A stretch of DNA of 64,000 nucleotides from Tolypothrix campylonemoides VB511288 (GTDB lineage: Bacteria; Cyanobacteriota; Cyanobacteriia; Cyanobacteriales; Nostocaceae), in assembly GCA_000828075.3 (NCBI GenBank), contig JXCB02000001.1, positions 1,518,435 through 1,582,434 of the forward strand. The letters are read 5' to 3'. Numbering within the stretch: the first letter of the stretch is position 1; each line of letters begins with the position of its first letter. The notes beneath the pieces were generated by a model that saw only the letters and a program-made list of their open reading frames with translations, had not been told where the DNA came from and searched no databases. Shown here piece by piece: positions 8,433 through 18,210 of this stretch. The position numbers were made by a program, and so were the translations under genes.

Positions 8433-8735
8433 TTACATTTGACCGCTAAAGACAGGCTTTACTTTGCGGTCAATCCTTTCCCCCAGGTCATCAGCGATCG
8501 TTAAAGCATTTGGCTTGCAGCGCTTGACATTAATAATAATTCCTTGCGCTCCTTCTTGTTCCAAATCTTCTACGTAGCCTTTTATCGCCGCTTTTGCATC
8601 AAGAGAACTGAGAAACGGTCCAAAGTAGTAGGTGCAACGAGGATTTTGTGTCACAACTTCTACCCACCAAGCGAAGCCAAAGTTGTGGAATATGTTAATT
8701 AAGAATTCCTTAAGGTTATTCCAAGTGGTTTTCAT
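8433..8735 (-). CDS. DUF1816 protein, copy 1
   Basis: A 100-residue protein with the DUF1816 core: WWVEVVTQNPRCTYYFGPF, then GYVEDLEQEGAQGI and KRCKPNALTI. The family is essentially cyanobacterial and its function is not established. A second member lies at 63121-63378. The tail ERIDRKVKPVF is extra compared with that copy. Single-gene unit with non-coding sequence on both sides. Confidence 0.8.
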   Translation of the reverse strand: MKTTWNNLKEFLINIFHNFGFAWWVEVVTQNPRCTYYFGPFLSSLDAKAAIKGYVEDLEQEGAQGIIINVKRCKPNALTIADDLGERIDRKVKPVFSGQM

Positions 8736-8819
8736 GGTTCTCGCCGATTTCTAAATATGGTACTGGGTTCTAAATGATATGCTGCTGATTTTCTCTTTTT
8801 ACATTTCTTTATACTCTGT

Positions 8820-9800
8820 TTACTGTTCTTTTTTCAAAGAAATTTTTTGTAATTTATCGAGATGTAGCATATTTATCCAGCGTTGTCGGTAAACTTCATA
8901 AAGCGCCATTCCTGCTGCTACCGAGGCATTCAGGCTAGGGGTCTTACCTTGTAGGGGGATCGACACCAAAAAATCGCAATGGCGTTGTGTCAAAATACTC
9001 AGACCTTCGCCTTCAGAACCAACTACCAAAACAATAGGACCTTTAAAATCCACCATATGCAGAGGTTCGCTTGCATCCGTTGCAGTACCGTAAATCCAAA
9101 AGCCAGCAGCCTTGAGTTCTTCCAAAGCGCGTTGCAAGTTTACCACTCTCGCGACTGGAAAGTTTTCTAAAGCACCAACAGCGACTTTCATGACTGTAGA
9201 GGTGATACCAGATGCTCTGCGTTGCGGGATCACCATTCCTTGAGCACCCAACGCCTCTGCACTGCGAATAATTGCACCCAAATTGTGGGGGTCAGTGATC
9301 CCTTCAGCGACAACAATCACTGGATCGGTGACAGATTTTGCCTGTGTGATCAACTCATCCAAATCAATATAATCGTAGGGAGCAACTTGCGCCGCTATAC
9401 CTTGGTGGTTAGCTTGGTCTGTTATTTGGTCTAAACGCTTGGGTTCAACTTCGTCGATAATTGTGCCATTTTCCTTGGCTCGTAAAATCAGCGAGTGAAA
9501 GCGGGGATCATATCGCAGGCGCGAAGTAATCCAGATACGGTTGAGACCGCGCTCATTTTCCAAAGCACTTAACACTGGATGGCGTCCGTAGATCAAATCC
9601 GTATCTTCTGATTGTTGAGAAGAAGTGGATGAATCGGAGAATTTACGATGTGGGCGTGAGTCTTGTGTTACGACCTTGGCATCTTTATCTCTGGGAGGGC
9701 GACTTGGAAGAGAAATGACACGCTTTGCTTTCATTCTCAAGGGTTGGCGCGCACTATTCGGTTCGCCAGAAGTCTTGATTTTTCTTGGTTTATTCATCAT
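8820..9800 (-). CDS. rlmB: 23S rRNA (guanosine-2'-O)-methyltransferase, TrmH/SpoU family
   Basis: A 326-residue protein. A basic low-complexity N-terminal extension of about 65 residues precedes the substrate-binding domain ([13 protein letters not shown]) and the SPOUT methyltransferase domain. SpoU motifs: [13 protein letters not shown] (motif 1), [10 protein letters not shown] (motif 2) and [20 protein letters not shown] (motif 3). RlmB methylates G2251 of 23S rRNA using SAM. The gene directly follows the mini-RNase III gene, an arrangement also found in Bacillus, which supports both calls. Confidence 0.9.
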   Translation of the reverse strand: MMNKPRKIKTSGEPNSARQPLRMKAKRVISLPSRPPRDKDAKVVTQDSRPHRKFSDSSTSSQQSEDTDLIYGRHPVLSALENERGLNRIWITSRLRYDPRFHSLILRAKENGTIIDEVEPKRLDQITDQANHQGIAAQVAPYDYIDLDELITQAKSVTDPVIVVAEGITDPHNLGAIIRSAEALGAQGMVIPQRRASGITSTVMKVAVGALENFPVARVVNLQRALEELKAAGFWIYGTATDASEPLHMVDFKGPIVLVVGSEGEGLSILTQRHCDFLVSIPLQGKTPSLNASVAAGMALYEVYRQRWINMLHLDKLQKISLKKEQ

Positions 9801-9913
9801 GTGAGTCGTTGGTAGAGCTTATTGGTTATTGGTAGAGCTTATAAGTGGGCATCTTTGTTATCTCAATTTACCGAACCTACTCTGCAAGTTTTGCTACTGT
9901 GAGGCAGAATTTC

Positions 9914-10396
9914 TTACGGCTTTTCGAGGTGAAGTTTTTGCAACAGTTCGGTTAAGCGAGGGAAATTGGTGAGATATAGGTAGCCAATTAAAGTTTCTAA
10001 ACTAGTTGCCTGTTGATATGTTGCGGGATCGACCCGCTTTGGGCGTCCTGTGGCGGCGTTGCGACCCCGTCGGACAATTTCTAATTCGTCGTCCTGCAGA
10101 TGAGGATACAGTGTTTGCAACATTTTAGCCTGCGTCTCAGCTCTGACTTGTGCCACAACTAGATGATGGTACGTTTCTGGTCGCCTAGGTGGTAGTAGAT
10201 AAAACATTCTGACGTACAGTTCATAAACTGCGTCTCCCAAATATGCTAAAGCAGTAGGAGAAATTTGTTGCAGTTGTGCCTGTGAAATCTGTTGGAATGA
10301 TTGTGTGCTTGCCCTTAGTAGTTGACACCAAACTGAATCCTGATTGAGAGCTTCATTATTTGATGCATCTAGTGGGTCTTCCTCCTTTGATGTCAC
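9914..10396 (-). CDS. mrnC: Mini-ribonuclease 3
   Basis: A 160-residue protein containing the RNase III catalytic-domain signature ALAYLGDAVYELYVR and the basic loop RRGRNAATGRPKRVDPATYQ. It has no double-stranded-RNA-binding domain, which defines the Mini-III family that matures 23S rRNA ends. YQQATSLETLIGYLYL near the C-terminus is the second conserved helix. It is immediately upstream of rlmB on the same strand (about 110 bp). The 10397-10821 interval upstream of it is AT-rich, with poly-A and TATA-like stretches but no recognised feature. Confidence 0.9.
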   Translation of the reverse strand: MTSKEEDPLDASNNEALNQDSVWCQLLRASTQSFQQISQAQLQQISPTALAYLGDAVYELYVRMFYLLPPRRPETYHHLVVAQVRAETQAKMLQTLYPHLQDDELEIVRRGRNAATGRPKRVDPATYQQATSLETLIGYLYLTNFPRLTELLQKLHLEKP

Positions 10397-10821
10397 AAGT
10401 TCTTCTTTCCTCGCAGGCTACATGAGAAAGGCTTTCTTCGGGAAGATTTAACTTTTCTACCCGCAGGCTGCCATGCAGGTCTACCTAAGCATAATCAAAG
10501 CAAAAAAAATGACTGCGCAATTTTTATGTTTTTTTCAATTTCTAGTTGCCATTGCGTATATTCAAGGCTCTTAACCTGAAGTGTAAAATCCAGAAGTGTC
10601 TAAGATGCTTTTTCTGGGATCTAAAAATAAAAGATGCTTCTAAAGCCTAAAGTATAAGGTATAAATAATCAAATTGATATTATACTGATGTTATACTGTT
10701 TCATTGTAGCATACAGCTAGCCATTCTTCAGGCTTATACACTATATACATATCATATTCTTGCTATTCTTCATCTTTATACTGGGCTTTCCTCCTTATAC
10801 AAGATAATTAATTCTGATTCT

Positions 10822-10861
10822 GTAAAAATTTAGCTATCCAGATTTGATGATCGGATAGCTA
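10822..10861 (-). terminator. Rho-independent terminator of the STAS gene
   Basis: On the minus strand, TAGCTATCC ... GGATAGCTA followed by AATTTTTA, about 25 bases after the stop codon of the STAS gene. Confidence 0.6.
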
Positions 10862-10884
10862 TCTTAACTTCTTAGATCAAGCAA

Positions 10885-11253
10885 TCAAAACGACTTGACG
10901 TTTTCTAGAGCCGCTTCAACTGATGTTTGTAGCGCAAGAAACTTCTCCAAGCGAACAAGCTTGACCGTTTGAGTGACACGGGCATTAGTGACAATTTGCA
11001 AAGTGCCTTCGGAGTTTTGAGCCTGTTTGGCTAGCTGCACCAAAGCACCTAAGCCGGAGCTATCAACAAAATCGATTTGCGAGAGATCCAAAATAATGTG
11101 CTTTGGTCCCTCGTCAAGCTTACTCCCAAGTACCTTGCGAAATGTCGGTTCGGAAAAGGCGTCTAACAAACCTGTGAGGCGGAATAGCTGACAGTTATCC
11201 CGGACTTCTCGAGTACCTCTCAGGCTTACAGTTAGATTAAGTGGCTCAGCAAT
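10885..11253 (-). CDS. STAS-domain anti-sigma factor antagonist, probable ATT start
   Basis: STAS domain of the SpoIIAA type: LDLSQIDFVDSSGLGALVQL contains the conserved phosphorylatable Ser. Such proteins switch partner anti-sigma factors. The first ATG/GTG/TTG-type start in frame (TTG at 11169) would remove the first beta strand. The open frame upstream reads IAEPLNLTVSLRGTREVRDN and QLFRLTGLL, which fits the expected N-terminal strand. It begins at ATT codons (11253 or 11256) placed about 5 bases after GAGGAGG, with no usual start codon in frame. An ATT start is therefore likely. Confidence 0.75.
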   Translation of the reverse strand: MAEPLNLTVSLRGTREVRDNCQLFRLTGLLDAFSEPTFRKVLGSKLDEGPKHIILDLSQIDFVDSSGLGALVQLAKQAQNSEGTLQIVTNARVTQTVKLVRLEKFLALQTSVEAALENVKSF

Positions 11254-11349
11254 AATTCCCTCCTCATAGTTATGGCGAAATAGTTATGGCGAACGCTCAA
11301 GTATAGATGGTTTTATTGTATGTTGTCTACAACCTGGTGGCAGGAAAGG

Positions 11350-11385
11350 AAATGAGGCAGGTGAGGGAGTGAGGGAGTGAGGGAG
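11350..11385. repeat. Short tandem repeat (GAGGGAGT type)
   Basis: Several copies of GAGGGAGT downstream of carA. The complementary type (CTCCCTCA) occurs upstream of carA near 12790-12822. Confidence 0.7.
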
Positions 11386-11469
11386 ATGAGAAAGTAATAT
11401 CCGACAGCATCCGACAGCATGCCCGTCATCTTTTTTGTCTCCTTGTCCTGTTTTGTGCTTTCTCCATTT

Positions 11470-12636
11470 TTACTCTACTCTGGCGACTCCGGCTCGACGA
11501 GCTGCTCGCATTGCTTGGACAAACTGCTCAAACAGATAATCAGCATCGTGAGGACCAGGGCTTGCCTCTGGGTGATATTGTACAGAAAACACGGGCAGGG
11601 ACTTGTGACGTAACCCAGCAATGGTAGAGTCGTTTAAATTAAGATGGCTAATTTCTACAACACCGTTAGGTAAAGTTTCTGGGTCAATGGCAAAGCTATG
11701 GTTTTGGCTGGTAATTTCTACTCGTTGTTGCAAACCAGCTGGCTGATTTAAACCACGATGACCAAATTTGAGTTTGAAAGTTTCAGCTCCTAGCGCATGA
11801 CCCAAAATTTGGTGTCCCATACAAATGCCAAACATCGGTTTTTGAGTTCCCAGTAGCGCTTTGGTCGTTTCAATACCTTCGCTGACAGATGCTGGATCCC
11901 CAGGACCATTAGAAAGAAAGATCCCATCTGGATTGTATTTGAGAATTTCTTCTGGTGGGGTATTAGCGGGAACAACAATGACGCGGCAACCGTAACTCGC
12001 TAAACGACGCATTATATTGCGTTTGACGCCAAAGTCAATAGCGACGACGGTGAAAGATTCCCCAGAATCTTGTTGGCAAGCAGGATTAAATTCCCATACC
12101 GGGTTGGTGGGATCAGACCATTCATATATATTTGGGGTGGTGACCTCGCGGACGAGATTCAATCCTTTCATGCTAGGAGCTGCCTGCACTTGCTCTAGCA
12201 ACTCAGCCTCATCTAAAATTTCTGTGGAAATGCCACCGTTCATCGCTCCGAAAATCCGAATTTTGCGGGTAAGGGCGCGGGTATCAATGCCGTATATACC
12301 TGGGATCTGGTACTGTTCAAGATAGTCAGATAATGACTGTGTGGAGCGCCAGTTACTTGGTCGAGTAGCAATATTCCGAGCAACAGCACCTCGCACTTGC
12401 GGTCTACTTGATTCCTCGTCCTCTGGGTTAACGCCAGTATTTCCCAATTCAGGATAAGTAAAAACGACTATCTGACCGCAGTAACTAGGGTCGGTCAGAA
12501 CTTCTTGATATCCGGTCATACCAGTGTTAAAAACCACTTCCCCAATCTTGGTTCCAGTGGCACCAAAAGACCAACCACGATATGTGGTTCCATCTGCCAA
12601 AACAAAAATAGCAGGTATTGCGTCAGATAGAGGCAT
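11470..12636 (-). CDS. carA: Carbamoyl-phosphate synthase small (glutaminase) subunit
   Basis: A 388-residue protein of normal CarA length. The N-terminal CarA domain ([36 protein letters not shown]) is followed by a class I glutamine amidotransferase domain with the nucleophile Cys in [14 protein letters not shown] and the His/Glu pair in [13 protein letters not shown]. It releases ammonia from glutamine for carbamoyl phosphate, feeding arginine and pyrimidine synthesis. No carB is in the window, which is common in cyanobacteria. Short G-rich tandem repeats lie just downstream. Confidence 0.96.
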   Translation of the reverse strand: MPLSDAIPAIFVLADGTTYRGWSFGATGTKIGEVVFNTGMTGYQEVLTDPSYCGQIVVFTYPELGNTGVNPEDEESSRPQVRGAVARNIATRPSNWRSTQSLSDYLEQYQIPGIYGIDTRALTRKIRIFGAMNGGISTEILDEAELLEQVQAAPSMKGLNLVREVTTPNIYEWSDPTNPVWEFNPACQQDSGESFTVVAIDFGVKRNIMRRLASYGCRVIVVPANTPPEEILKYNPDGIFLSNGPGDPASVSEGIETTKALLGTQKPMFGICMGHQILGHALGAETFKLKFGHRGLNQPAGLQQRVEITSQNHSFAIDPETLPNGVVEISHLNLNDSTIAGLRHKSLPVFSVQYHPEASPGPHDADYLFEQFVQAMRAARRAGVARVE

Positions 12637-12689
12637 AAGCTATGAAATTGAAGGATTTGGAATTTGAAATTGTTAAGGGATCGGGAAGT

Positions 12690-12825
12690 AGTAAGTGGTG
12701 AAAATGAGGATGATGAGGATGAGAATGAGAATGAGGAGGATGAGAATGAGGAGGATGACGAAGTAAATGAACAATGACTACTCTTGCTTATCTCCCTCAC
12801 TCCCTCACTCCCTCACTCCCTTATC
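12690..12825. repeat. Short tandem repeats upstream of carA
   Basis: A GATGAG/GAATGAG-type degenerate array is followed by CTCCCTCA octamers. The rest of 12637-13013 contains no gene; the promoters of carA and of the gene at 13014 must lie here but were not resolved. Confidence 0.7.
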
Positions 12826-13013
12826 TTCCCCTGCTCCCCCATTTCTCGATTGACTCGATACTGCGAACGAATATTATGCCATGACTCAAGGATTTCGGAA
12901 CTTATAACTCAATTAACCAAAGCTTAAAACTCGAAAACACAAAATTTTTAAACAGTAATGGGCAGTGGCAGTAGATTTCAAAACCTTAGAACAGATAAAA
13001 TTTAAAATTAATT

Positions 13014-14132
13014 ATGGTTCAATTTATTTTATCCCGAGCAGGGCTGATTCTTCTGTCAACCACACTAGCGGTTTTGACTGTTGGCTGTAATACAGAGCAA
13101 CAGGTTGCCGTGACAAGTGGCGATGACCAGCCTGTTGTGCCTGAAGATAAGAGTGTTGCCCCGCCTGCTGCCACAACAACACCTCTAAGCGCTAGTCCAC
13201 AGCTAGAACCAGCAAGGCAGCACTTGTCTGAGATTGAAGTCGGTTATTTTGAACAGGGACTAGATAAAGCTGTTAGCGCTCTTAGCATCAGCCAATCTGC
13301 TCAATCTACAGATGATTGGAATTTGGTGGCAATTGAACTGCAAGAAGCGATCGCCCTGATGCAGAAAGTCCCAGTTGATAGTCCTTATTTCACAAGCGCT
13401 CAAGCAAAAATCATAGATTATCGTCGCCATGTTAAATATGCTACACAAAAAGCCACTCGTCCAGTAAATCCACCACAACAAGCACAACCGGAGAGGGTAG
13501 CAGTTGGCATTCCCGAGCCTTCTGTGACACCAAGTATCAGCCAACCAATTGTTACCCAACCACCCTTAGCACCTCGGGAAAAACCGTTACCACCGTTGCC
13601 AAAGCCAACCCCAGTAGCGCCACTGAAGCAACAAGAGGCGTTGGTCGTTCCAACAAAACGGCAAAACGAAGAACCGGTGTATACGGCTCCAATCAAACGG
13701 CGAATTGGTGGCACACCAATTATCGAGGTCACCTTCAATGGCAATCAGCACTTTGAGATGATTGTGGATACGGGAGCGAGTGGCACAGTGATTACCCAGA
13801 AGATGGCAAATGCTTTGGCAGTGGTACAAGTTGGAAGAGCCAAGGCAAATACGGCTTCTTCCAAAGCAGTAGAATTTCCTATCGGCTATGTGGATTCGAT
13901 GGAAGTTGGTGGGGTTAAGGTGAATCGCGTAGCAGTGGCGATCGCTGGCACAGATTTAGAAACTGGGCTTCTCGGGCATGACTTTTTTGGTGACTATGAT
14001 ATCACCATCAAACGTAATGTCGTAGAATTTCGTCCGCAATCACACTCGCAAATCAATTCCACGCAAGAAGCTGAATTTGTTGCTCCAACTTTGACCAAGG
14101 AGCGCCAACCTGTAGTCGATCCTTTGCGTTGA
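13014..14132 (+). CDS. Retropepsin-like aspartic protease, probable lipoprotein
   Basis: A 372-residue protein. The N-terminal signal ends in a lipobox-like LTVGCN (Cys near residue 25). A helical region and a Pro-rich linker follow (about residues 140-225). The C-terminal protease domain has IVDTGASGTVI with a single catalytic Asp near residue 252 and the second hallmark GLLGHDFFGDYDI. One DTG motif implies a homodimeric retropepsin-type active site, as in clan AA proteases of bacteria. It is likely anchored in the periplasm. Substrates unknown. Confidence 0.85.
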   Translation: MVQFILSRAGLILLSTTLAVLTVGCNTEQQVAVTSGDDQPVVPEDKSVAPPAATTTPLSASPQLEPARQHLSEIEVGYFEQGLDKAVSALSISQSAQSTDDWNLVAIELQEAIALMQKVPVDSPYFTSAQAKIIDYRRHVKYATQKATRPVNPPQQAQPERVAVGIPEPSVTPSISQPIVTQPPLAPREKPLPPLPKPTPVAPLKQQEALVVPTKRQNEEPVYTAPIKRRIGGTPIIEVTFNGNQHFEMIVDTGASGTVITQKMANALAVVQVGRAKANTASSKAVEFPIGYVDSMEVGGVKVNRVAVAIAGTDLETGLLGHDFFGDYDITIKRNVVEFRPQSHSQINSTQEAEFVAPTLTKERQPVVDPLR

Positions 14133-14351
14133 CAAAATGTTCCGGTAAAATCACTAATATGGTACAGTAATCATTAAATACCGTGGGGCACGCGGAAATT
14201 AACGCTTGCGGAGGCATCTGTAATGGTGCGATATGAGAATGTAAGACGTGAGTAAGAAAAACTTGCTTATCGCAGTCTCAGCCCAAGAATCCCATCCCCT
14301 TTTAGGCGTGGGAATGTCAATTATAACTAATTCACTTTTTGCTGCAACATT

Positions 14352-14395
14352 TGAACCCTCCAAAGCCTGATATTTATAGGGGTTGGAGGGGTTAT
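14352..14395 (+). terminator. Possible terminator hairpin
   Basis: ACCCTCCAA pairs with TTGGAGGGG and is followed by TTATTT. It may end transcription from the protease gene, 220 bases upstream. An AATTATTTAT tandem array follows at about 14395-14425. Nothing else is recognised in 14133-14466. Confidence 0.35.
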
Positions 14396-14466
14396 TTATA
14401 ATTATTTATAATTATTTATAATAAAAAATAATAAAGGTAGTAAACAAACCTTTGCAACCTTGACGC

Positions 14467-16350
14467 GTGAAGGATCATCACTCTCTCTTAGATACAGCCA
14501 AGTCCTACTTGCTTGAAGAAGTTGCACCATTAGCTAACGAGATAGATTGCAACCCAACTGCTTTATTTCAAGCACTTCGAGGTTTTGGGGAATTGGGTAT
14601 GCTAGCGCTCTTGGTTCCACGCCAATGGGGTGGACAAAAAGTCAGCGAACAGATATATGGCAGCTTTCAAGAACTGGTAGCACGGTATTCTGGTGCTTTA
14701 GCGTTTCTGCAAACTCAACACCAAAGCGCTGCTGGTATGCTCGTTGCTAGTAGCAACTCCTTGCTACAGGAAAAATACCTCCCCCGTATGAGCAACGGTG
14801 AAGTTTTACTGGGTGTTGGCTTTTCGCAGCTTCGGCGCGAAGGAGATCCGCTGACTGTAGCTACACCAGTAGGTGGAGGATATCAACTCAATGGGGTTGT
14901 TCCTTGGGTGACAGGACAGGGCTTTTTCAGCGAGTTTATTGTCGCCGCCACTTTACCAGATGGTGGTGCTGTTTTCGGTGTTGTGCCTTTGCGAGAAACA
15001 CATCAAGAGTCAGGAGGTGCTATGACACTTTCAACTTCTGCACAACTGGCGGCTATGACATCAACCAACACCGTAACCGCCAGCTTGAAAAACTGGTTTT
15101 TACCTACAGAAAGTGTCGTTTTTATGAAACCTGCTGGCTGGATTCACGAAAATGATAAAAAGAATGTTCTTCGCGCCACTTTTCTGGCTACAGGATGCGC
15201 TTTTGCTGGTTTAGATATTTTGGAGTCTGTCGCACGCACAAAATCGCTGCCTTTTATCACCAATGCTTTTGATTCTCTTCAACAGGAACTCAGGAACTGT
15301 CGCACCGCCGTTGAGGAAGCGCAAAATAATTCTGGTTTGGAATTGGCTGAACGCCTGCAATTGCGGGCTTGGGCGATTGATTTAGCAGGGCGAATAGCTC
15401 ATGCAGCGGTGACTGTTTCCAGTGGTGCTGCTCTATATAGTTCTCACGATGCACAGCGGGTGTATCGTGAGGCGCTGGTATTTACTGTAACCGGTCAAAC
15501 TCGTGCTGTTATGGAAGCAACGCTCTTGAGATTAACGCGACGCAGTTTTTATAATCAACCGCAGAGGCGCAGAGGAGGACACTTCCGTGCGGGGGTTCCC
15601 CCCGTTGAGGAAAGTGTCCGTCAACGCAGAGAGGAAAGAGAAGAGAACAGACAGATAAGTTACTCGCGGGTGATACACCTGAGCCATGTTATTGACACTG
15701 ATATTCCTCAATGGCAAGGTGATCCGCCTGTGGAATTTGAGACTGTGGCTCAATTGCATAAGGATGGTTATTATCTGCGGCGTTTTTTTATGGGGGAACA
15801 CAGTGCTACTCATATCAATGCTCCCAACAGCTTTCACCTTGATGGTGTGGGAATTGACGAATATTCTGCTGAGTCGCTGGTAGTTCCTGCGGTAGTTATT
15901 GATATTGGGGAAAAGGTGTTGGGGAATTCGGATTACGCCCTTACGGTTGGTGATATCCTAGCTTGGGAGAAACACTATGGTGGGATTCCTAGTGGTTCCG
16001 TAGTCCTAGTGTATACAGGCTGGCAAGAGAAATGGTTGGATAAAAATGCTTTTTTTAATCAGGATGCTCAAGGGAGAATGCATTTTCCTGGGTTTAGTAG
16101 GGATGCTACGCGGTTCTTAGTGGAGGAACGTCAAATTGCCGGAGTAGGAATTGATACTCATGGGGTAGATTCAGGGCAAGATACCACTTTTGCGACTAAT
16201 CGCTTGGTGTTGGAAAGACAGGGTATTGTGCTGGAGAATTTGACGAATTTGGATCAGTTACCGTCAACTGGGGCTACTTTGGTGATTGGAGTGCTACGGT
16301 TGCGTGCTGGTTCTGGTTCTCCGGTTGGGGTGTTGGCGTTTTTGCCATAA
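14467..16350 (+). CDS. Fusion: acyl-CoA dehydrogenase-like domain + cyclase (kynurenine formamidase-like) domain
   Basis: A 627-residue protein from a GTG start. Residues 1 to about 360 are acyl-CoA dehydrogenase-like (GMLALLVPRQWGGQKVSEQ, YQLNGVVPWVTGQGFFSEF, C-terminal helical bundle with TGQTRAVMEATLL). Residues about 403-627 form a PF04199-type cyclase domain with the metal-site signature GEHSATHINAPNSFH and GVGIDTHGVDSG. The joint (about 362-402, NQPQRRRGG...) is translated intergenic repeat: CCGCAGAGGCGCAGAGG and a palindrome around GGGGTTCCCC. The fusion therefore probably arose when a repeat replaced the stop codon between adjacent genes. Both domains look complete; joint activity is unproven. 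Confidence 0.8.
   Translation: MKDHHSLLDTAKSYLLEEVAPLANEIDCNPTALFQALRGFGELGMLALLVPRQWGGQKVSEQIYGSFQELVARYSGALAFLQTQHQSAAGMLVASSNSLLQEKYLPRMSNGEVLLGVGFSQLRREGDPLTVATPVGGGYQLNGVVPWVTGQGFFSEFIVAATLPDGGAVFGVVPLRETHQESGGAMTLSTSAQLAAMTSTNTVTASLKNWFLPTESVVFMKPAGWIHENDKKNVLRATFLATGCAFAGLDILESVARTKSLPFITNAFDSLQQELRNCRTAVEEAQNNSGLELAERLQLRAWAIDLAGRIAHAAVTVSSGAALYSSHDAQRVYREALVFTVTGQTRAVMEATLLRLTRRSFYNQPQRRRGGHFRAGVPPVEESVRQRREEREENRQISYSRVIHLSHVIDTDIPQWQGDPPVEFETVAQLHKDGYYLRRFFMGEHSATHINAPNSFHLDGVGIDEYSAESLVVPAVVIDIGEKVLGNSDYALTVGDILAWEKHYGGIPSGSVVLVYTGWQEKWLDKNAFFNQDAQGRMHFPGFSRDATRFLVEERQIAGVGIDTHGVDSGQDTTFATNRLVLERQGIVLENLTNLDQLPSTGATLVIGVLRLRAGSGSPVGVLAFLP
15556..15652. repeat. Intergenic-type repeat forming the linker of the fusion gene
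   Basis: AACCGCAGAGGCGCAGAGG at one end, ACGCAGAGAGGAAAGAG at the other, with the palindrome GTGCGGGGGTTCCCCCCG between. The same repeat type occurs between genes at about 25708-25735 and 36600-36680. Confidence 0.75.
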
Positions 16351-16466
16351 ATTCAAAGCGTTGTATATTGGTGTAGTGATTTTTTATGCCAAAGCGAAAA
16401 AGGCGGGAAGGGAGTATGTCTCCTTGTCTCACCCTCCTTCGCCTTTCAAGCTTACTGCTACTATGA

Positions 16467-16871
16467 TTATGCCGAAAGCTTCTCCAGTCCATTCAGTAGT
16501 GTGGCAATTACTACGGGTGGATTACCAGCCGCAATAGTACTTACAATTTTCCCAACCAGATCTAGAACACCGCTTAGGATACCTATTAATTGATTGATTT
16601 GTTGTAACTCCTCAATAGCATCCTCCAACTTGTTTGTGACAGCTTTGATTCTATCTCCAGGTTCTTTCAAATCAGTAAGTATCTCCTTAAATTGTAAATC
16701 TGTGAGAATACTTGCATGCCTAATAAGCTCAGTTTCAAAATTTTCCAACTGCTCTAAATGTCGCTCTAGTTTCATTTTTCGGATTAACCTTACTATTTTG
16801 AATATCATGTCTTTGCATTCTTCCAATTCCAGAACTTTGGAAATATGATTATCAACTACCATTTTAAACAT
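16467..16871 (-). CDS. Small protein, helical N-terminus and hydrophobic C-terminus, unknown
   Basis: A 134-residue protein with no family recognised. Residues 1-90 are charged and probably helical/coiled-coil (KMKLERHLEQLENFETELI, DRIKAVTNKLEDAIEELQQI). Residues about 92-125 are hydrophobic and Gly-rich (IGILSGVLDLVGKIVSTIAA) and could insert in or associate with a membrane. It lies 58 bases downstream of a lipoprotein gene on the same strand, so the two are probably co-transcribed. Function unknown. Confidence 0.65.
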   Translation of the reverse strand: MFKMVVDNHISKVLELEECKDMIFKIVRLIRKMKLERHLEQLENFETELIRHASILTDLQFKEILTDLKEPGDRIKAVTNKLEDAIEELQQINQLIGILSGVLDLVGKIVSTIAAGNPPVVIATLLNGLEKLSA

Positions 16872-16929
16872 CCTTTTTAGTTAACTTTGTTTCAGCAATT
16901 ATTGAAGATTAAAAATCGGACAATTGTCA

Positions 16930-18009
16930 CTATAAATTTTTATCCATATCCTGGATTAATGTGTCTATATTTTTTGTGTATTCAGATACTATTTTTCCAA
17001 CATTTTGTATATCCTTATCATTAGATATAGCTGCTTTTTCTTTAGCTACCTTCTCTGCTTTTTGGGTGTAAATGTTTTGACAATAATCTTGCAGCTGGGC
17101 GTCGCTAAGTCTATCTTTCCCCTTACCTTGAAAATTTTCTTTGAGTTCAGCGTGCATCTCAGCTATTTGTGTGAGGATTTTAATATAGTTTTGAGCAGCC
17201 TCTCTTCTATTTCTAAGAGAGTTTATAGCCTTGTTATAGTCTTCGTCTAGCTTGAGAAAATCTACAGGATGAGTTTGTGGTCGTGTCATTGCAGCTATGT
17301 AAGTACTAAAATAGGTTTTGATTTGTTCCTCTTCTTCCTTCAAAGTTCCATTAATATAAGCCTTTTGTGTAAGTGCTATCAATCCTGCTGTTTCAGGTTG
17401 GTCAGAGACTGATTCTTTTCCACTAGGTGTTGAGACTTGTCCAATGTAAGTTTGTATATCCTTATCAATACACAAAACTGCTTGCTTTATCTTTTCTCGT
17501 CGGAATTCTCTGGTGGCTGCATTGAGCAAAAATCTTGCAATACCTATACCAGCGTCAACATCAGAGCCATTGACACTAAAGCCTTTTCCTTTTAAGTTTT
17601 TAAGTGAATCTGCAAGAGAATTCAAGTTCTTATCGAAGGATACAGTATCACCAGTAGCAAGTTTACCCAAAGATTGTATGTAGTTTATGACCAGAGTATT
17701 CGCTGCCTTTACTGAAATTACAATAGGTTTTTTACTATCATCACAATATTTCTGGTGCTGTTCTTTTAGGAAAAATGGATCTGGAGATATTTGTGAAGGC
17801 TTTGAAGTTGACAAAAAAGATATATATTTAGTTTTTGTGATGCAAGAATCATAAATATCATTAGCCATGATCGATGACGATTCTTCAAGCTTAGTTGTCA
17901 TTTTGCCTAGTTTTTGGACTGAGGGAAAGTCACGGCCACAACTGTTAAGTAAAAGGGCAAATGGAACAATAGCAACAATTGCTCGTATTGGTTGAAAATT
18001 TATTTTCAT
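16930..18009 (-). CDS. Predicted lipoprotein, unknown function
   Basis: A 359-residue protein. The N-terminal signal ends in a lipobox LLLNSCGRD (Cys near residue 24), so it should be lipid-anchored in the periplasm. The remainder is mostly charged helix (EEEEQIKTYFSTYIAAM, KEKAAISNDKDIQNVGKIV) with no domain I recognise. It starts the two-gene unit with the 134-residue hydrophobic-tailed protein. AT-rich coding and the unknown partner suggest an accessory module. Function unknown. Confidence 0.75.
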   Translation of the reverse strand: MKINFQPIRAIVAIVPFALLLNSCGRDFPSVQKLGKMTTKLEESSSIMANDIYDSCITKTKYISFLSTSKPSQISPDPFFLKEQHQKYCDDSKKPIVISVKAANTLVINYIQSLGKLATGDTVSFDKNLNSLADSLKNLKGKGFSVNGSDVDAGIGIARFLLNAATREFRREKIKQAVLCIDKDIQTYIGQVSTPSGKESVSDQPETAGLIALTQKAYINGTLKEEEEQIKTYFSTYIAAMTRPQTHPVDFLKLDEDYNKAINSLRNRREAAQNYIKILTQIAEMHAELKENFQGKGKDRLSDAQLQDYCQNIYTQKAEKVAKEKAAISNDKDIQNVGKIVSEYTKNIDTLIQDMDKNL

Positions 18010-18210
18010 TTGATGAACTCTTTAATTTCTGAATACAACAGAAGGTAATTTTTTGTTTGCTAACCTTGTTGCTTATTAATAGTTTGAGTTGAAATAAACA
18101 TATGCACTTTGTGCTGCTCTTCCAGAAAACATCACTAAATCACTTGACTACAATCGATAAAGCAAGCGAAACTAGTGCTTTCAGTAGATCACGAGCTGGA
18201 GGTCTTGGTT

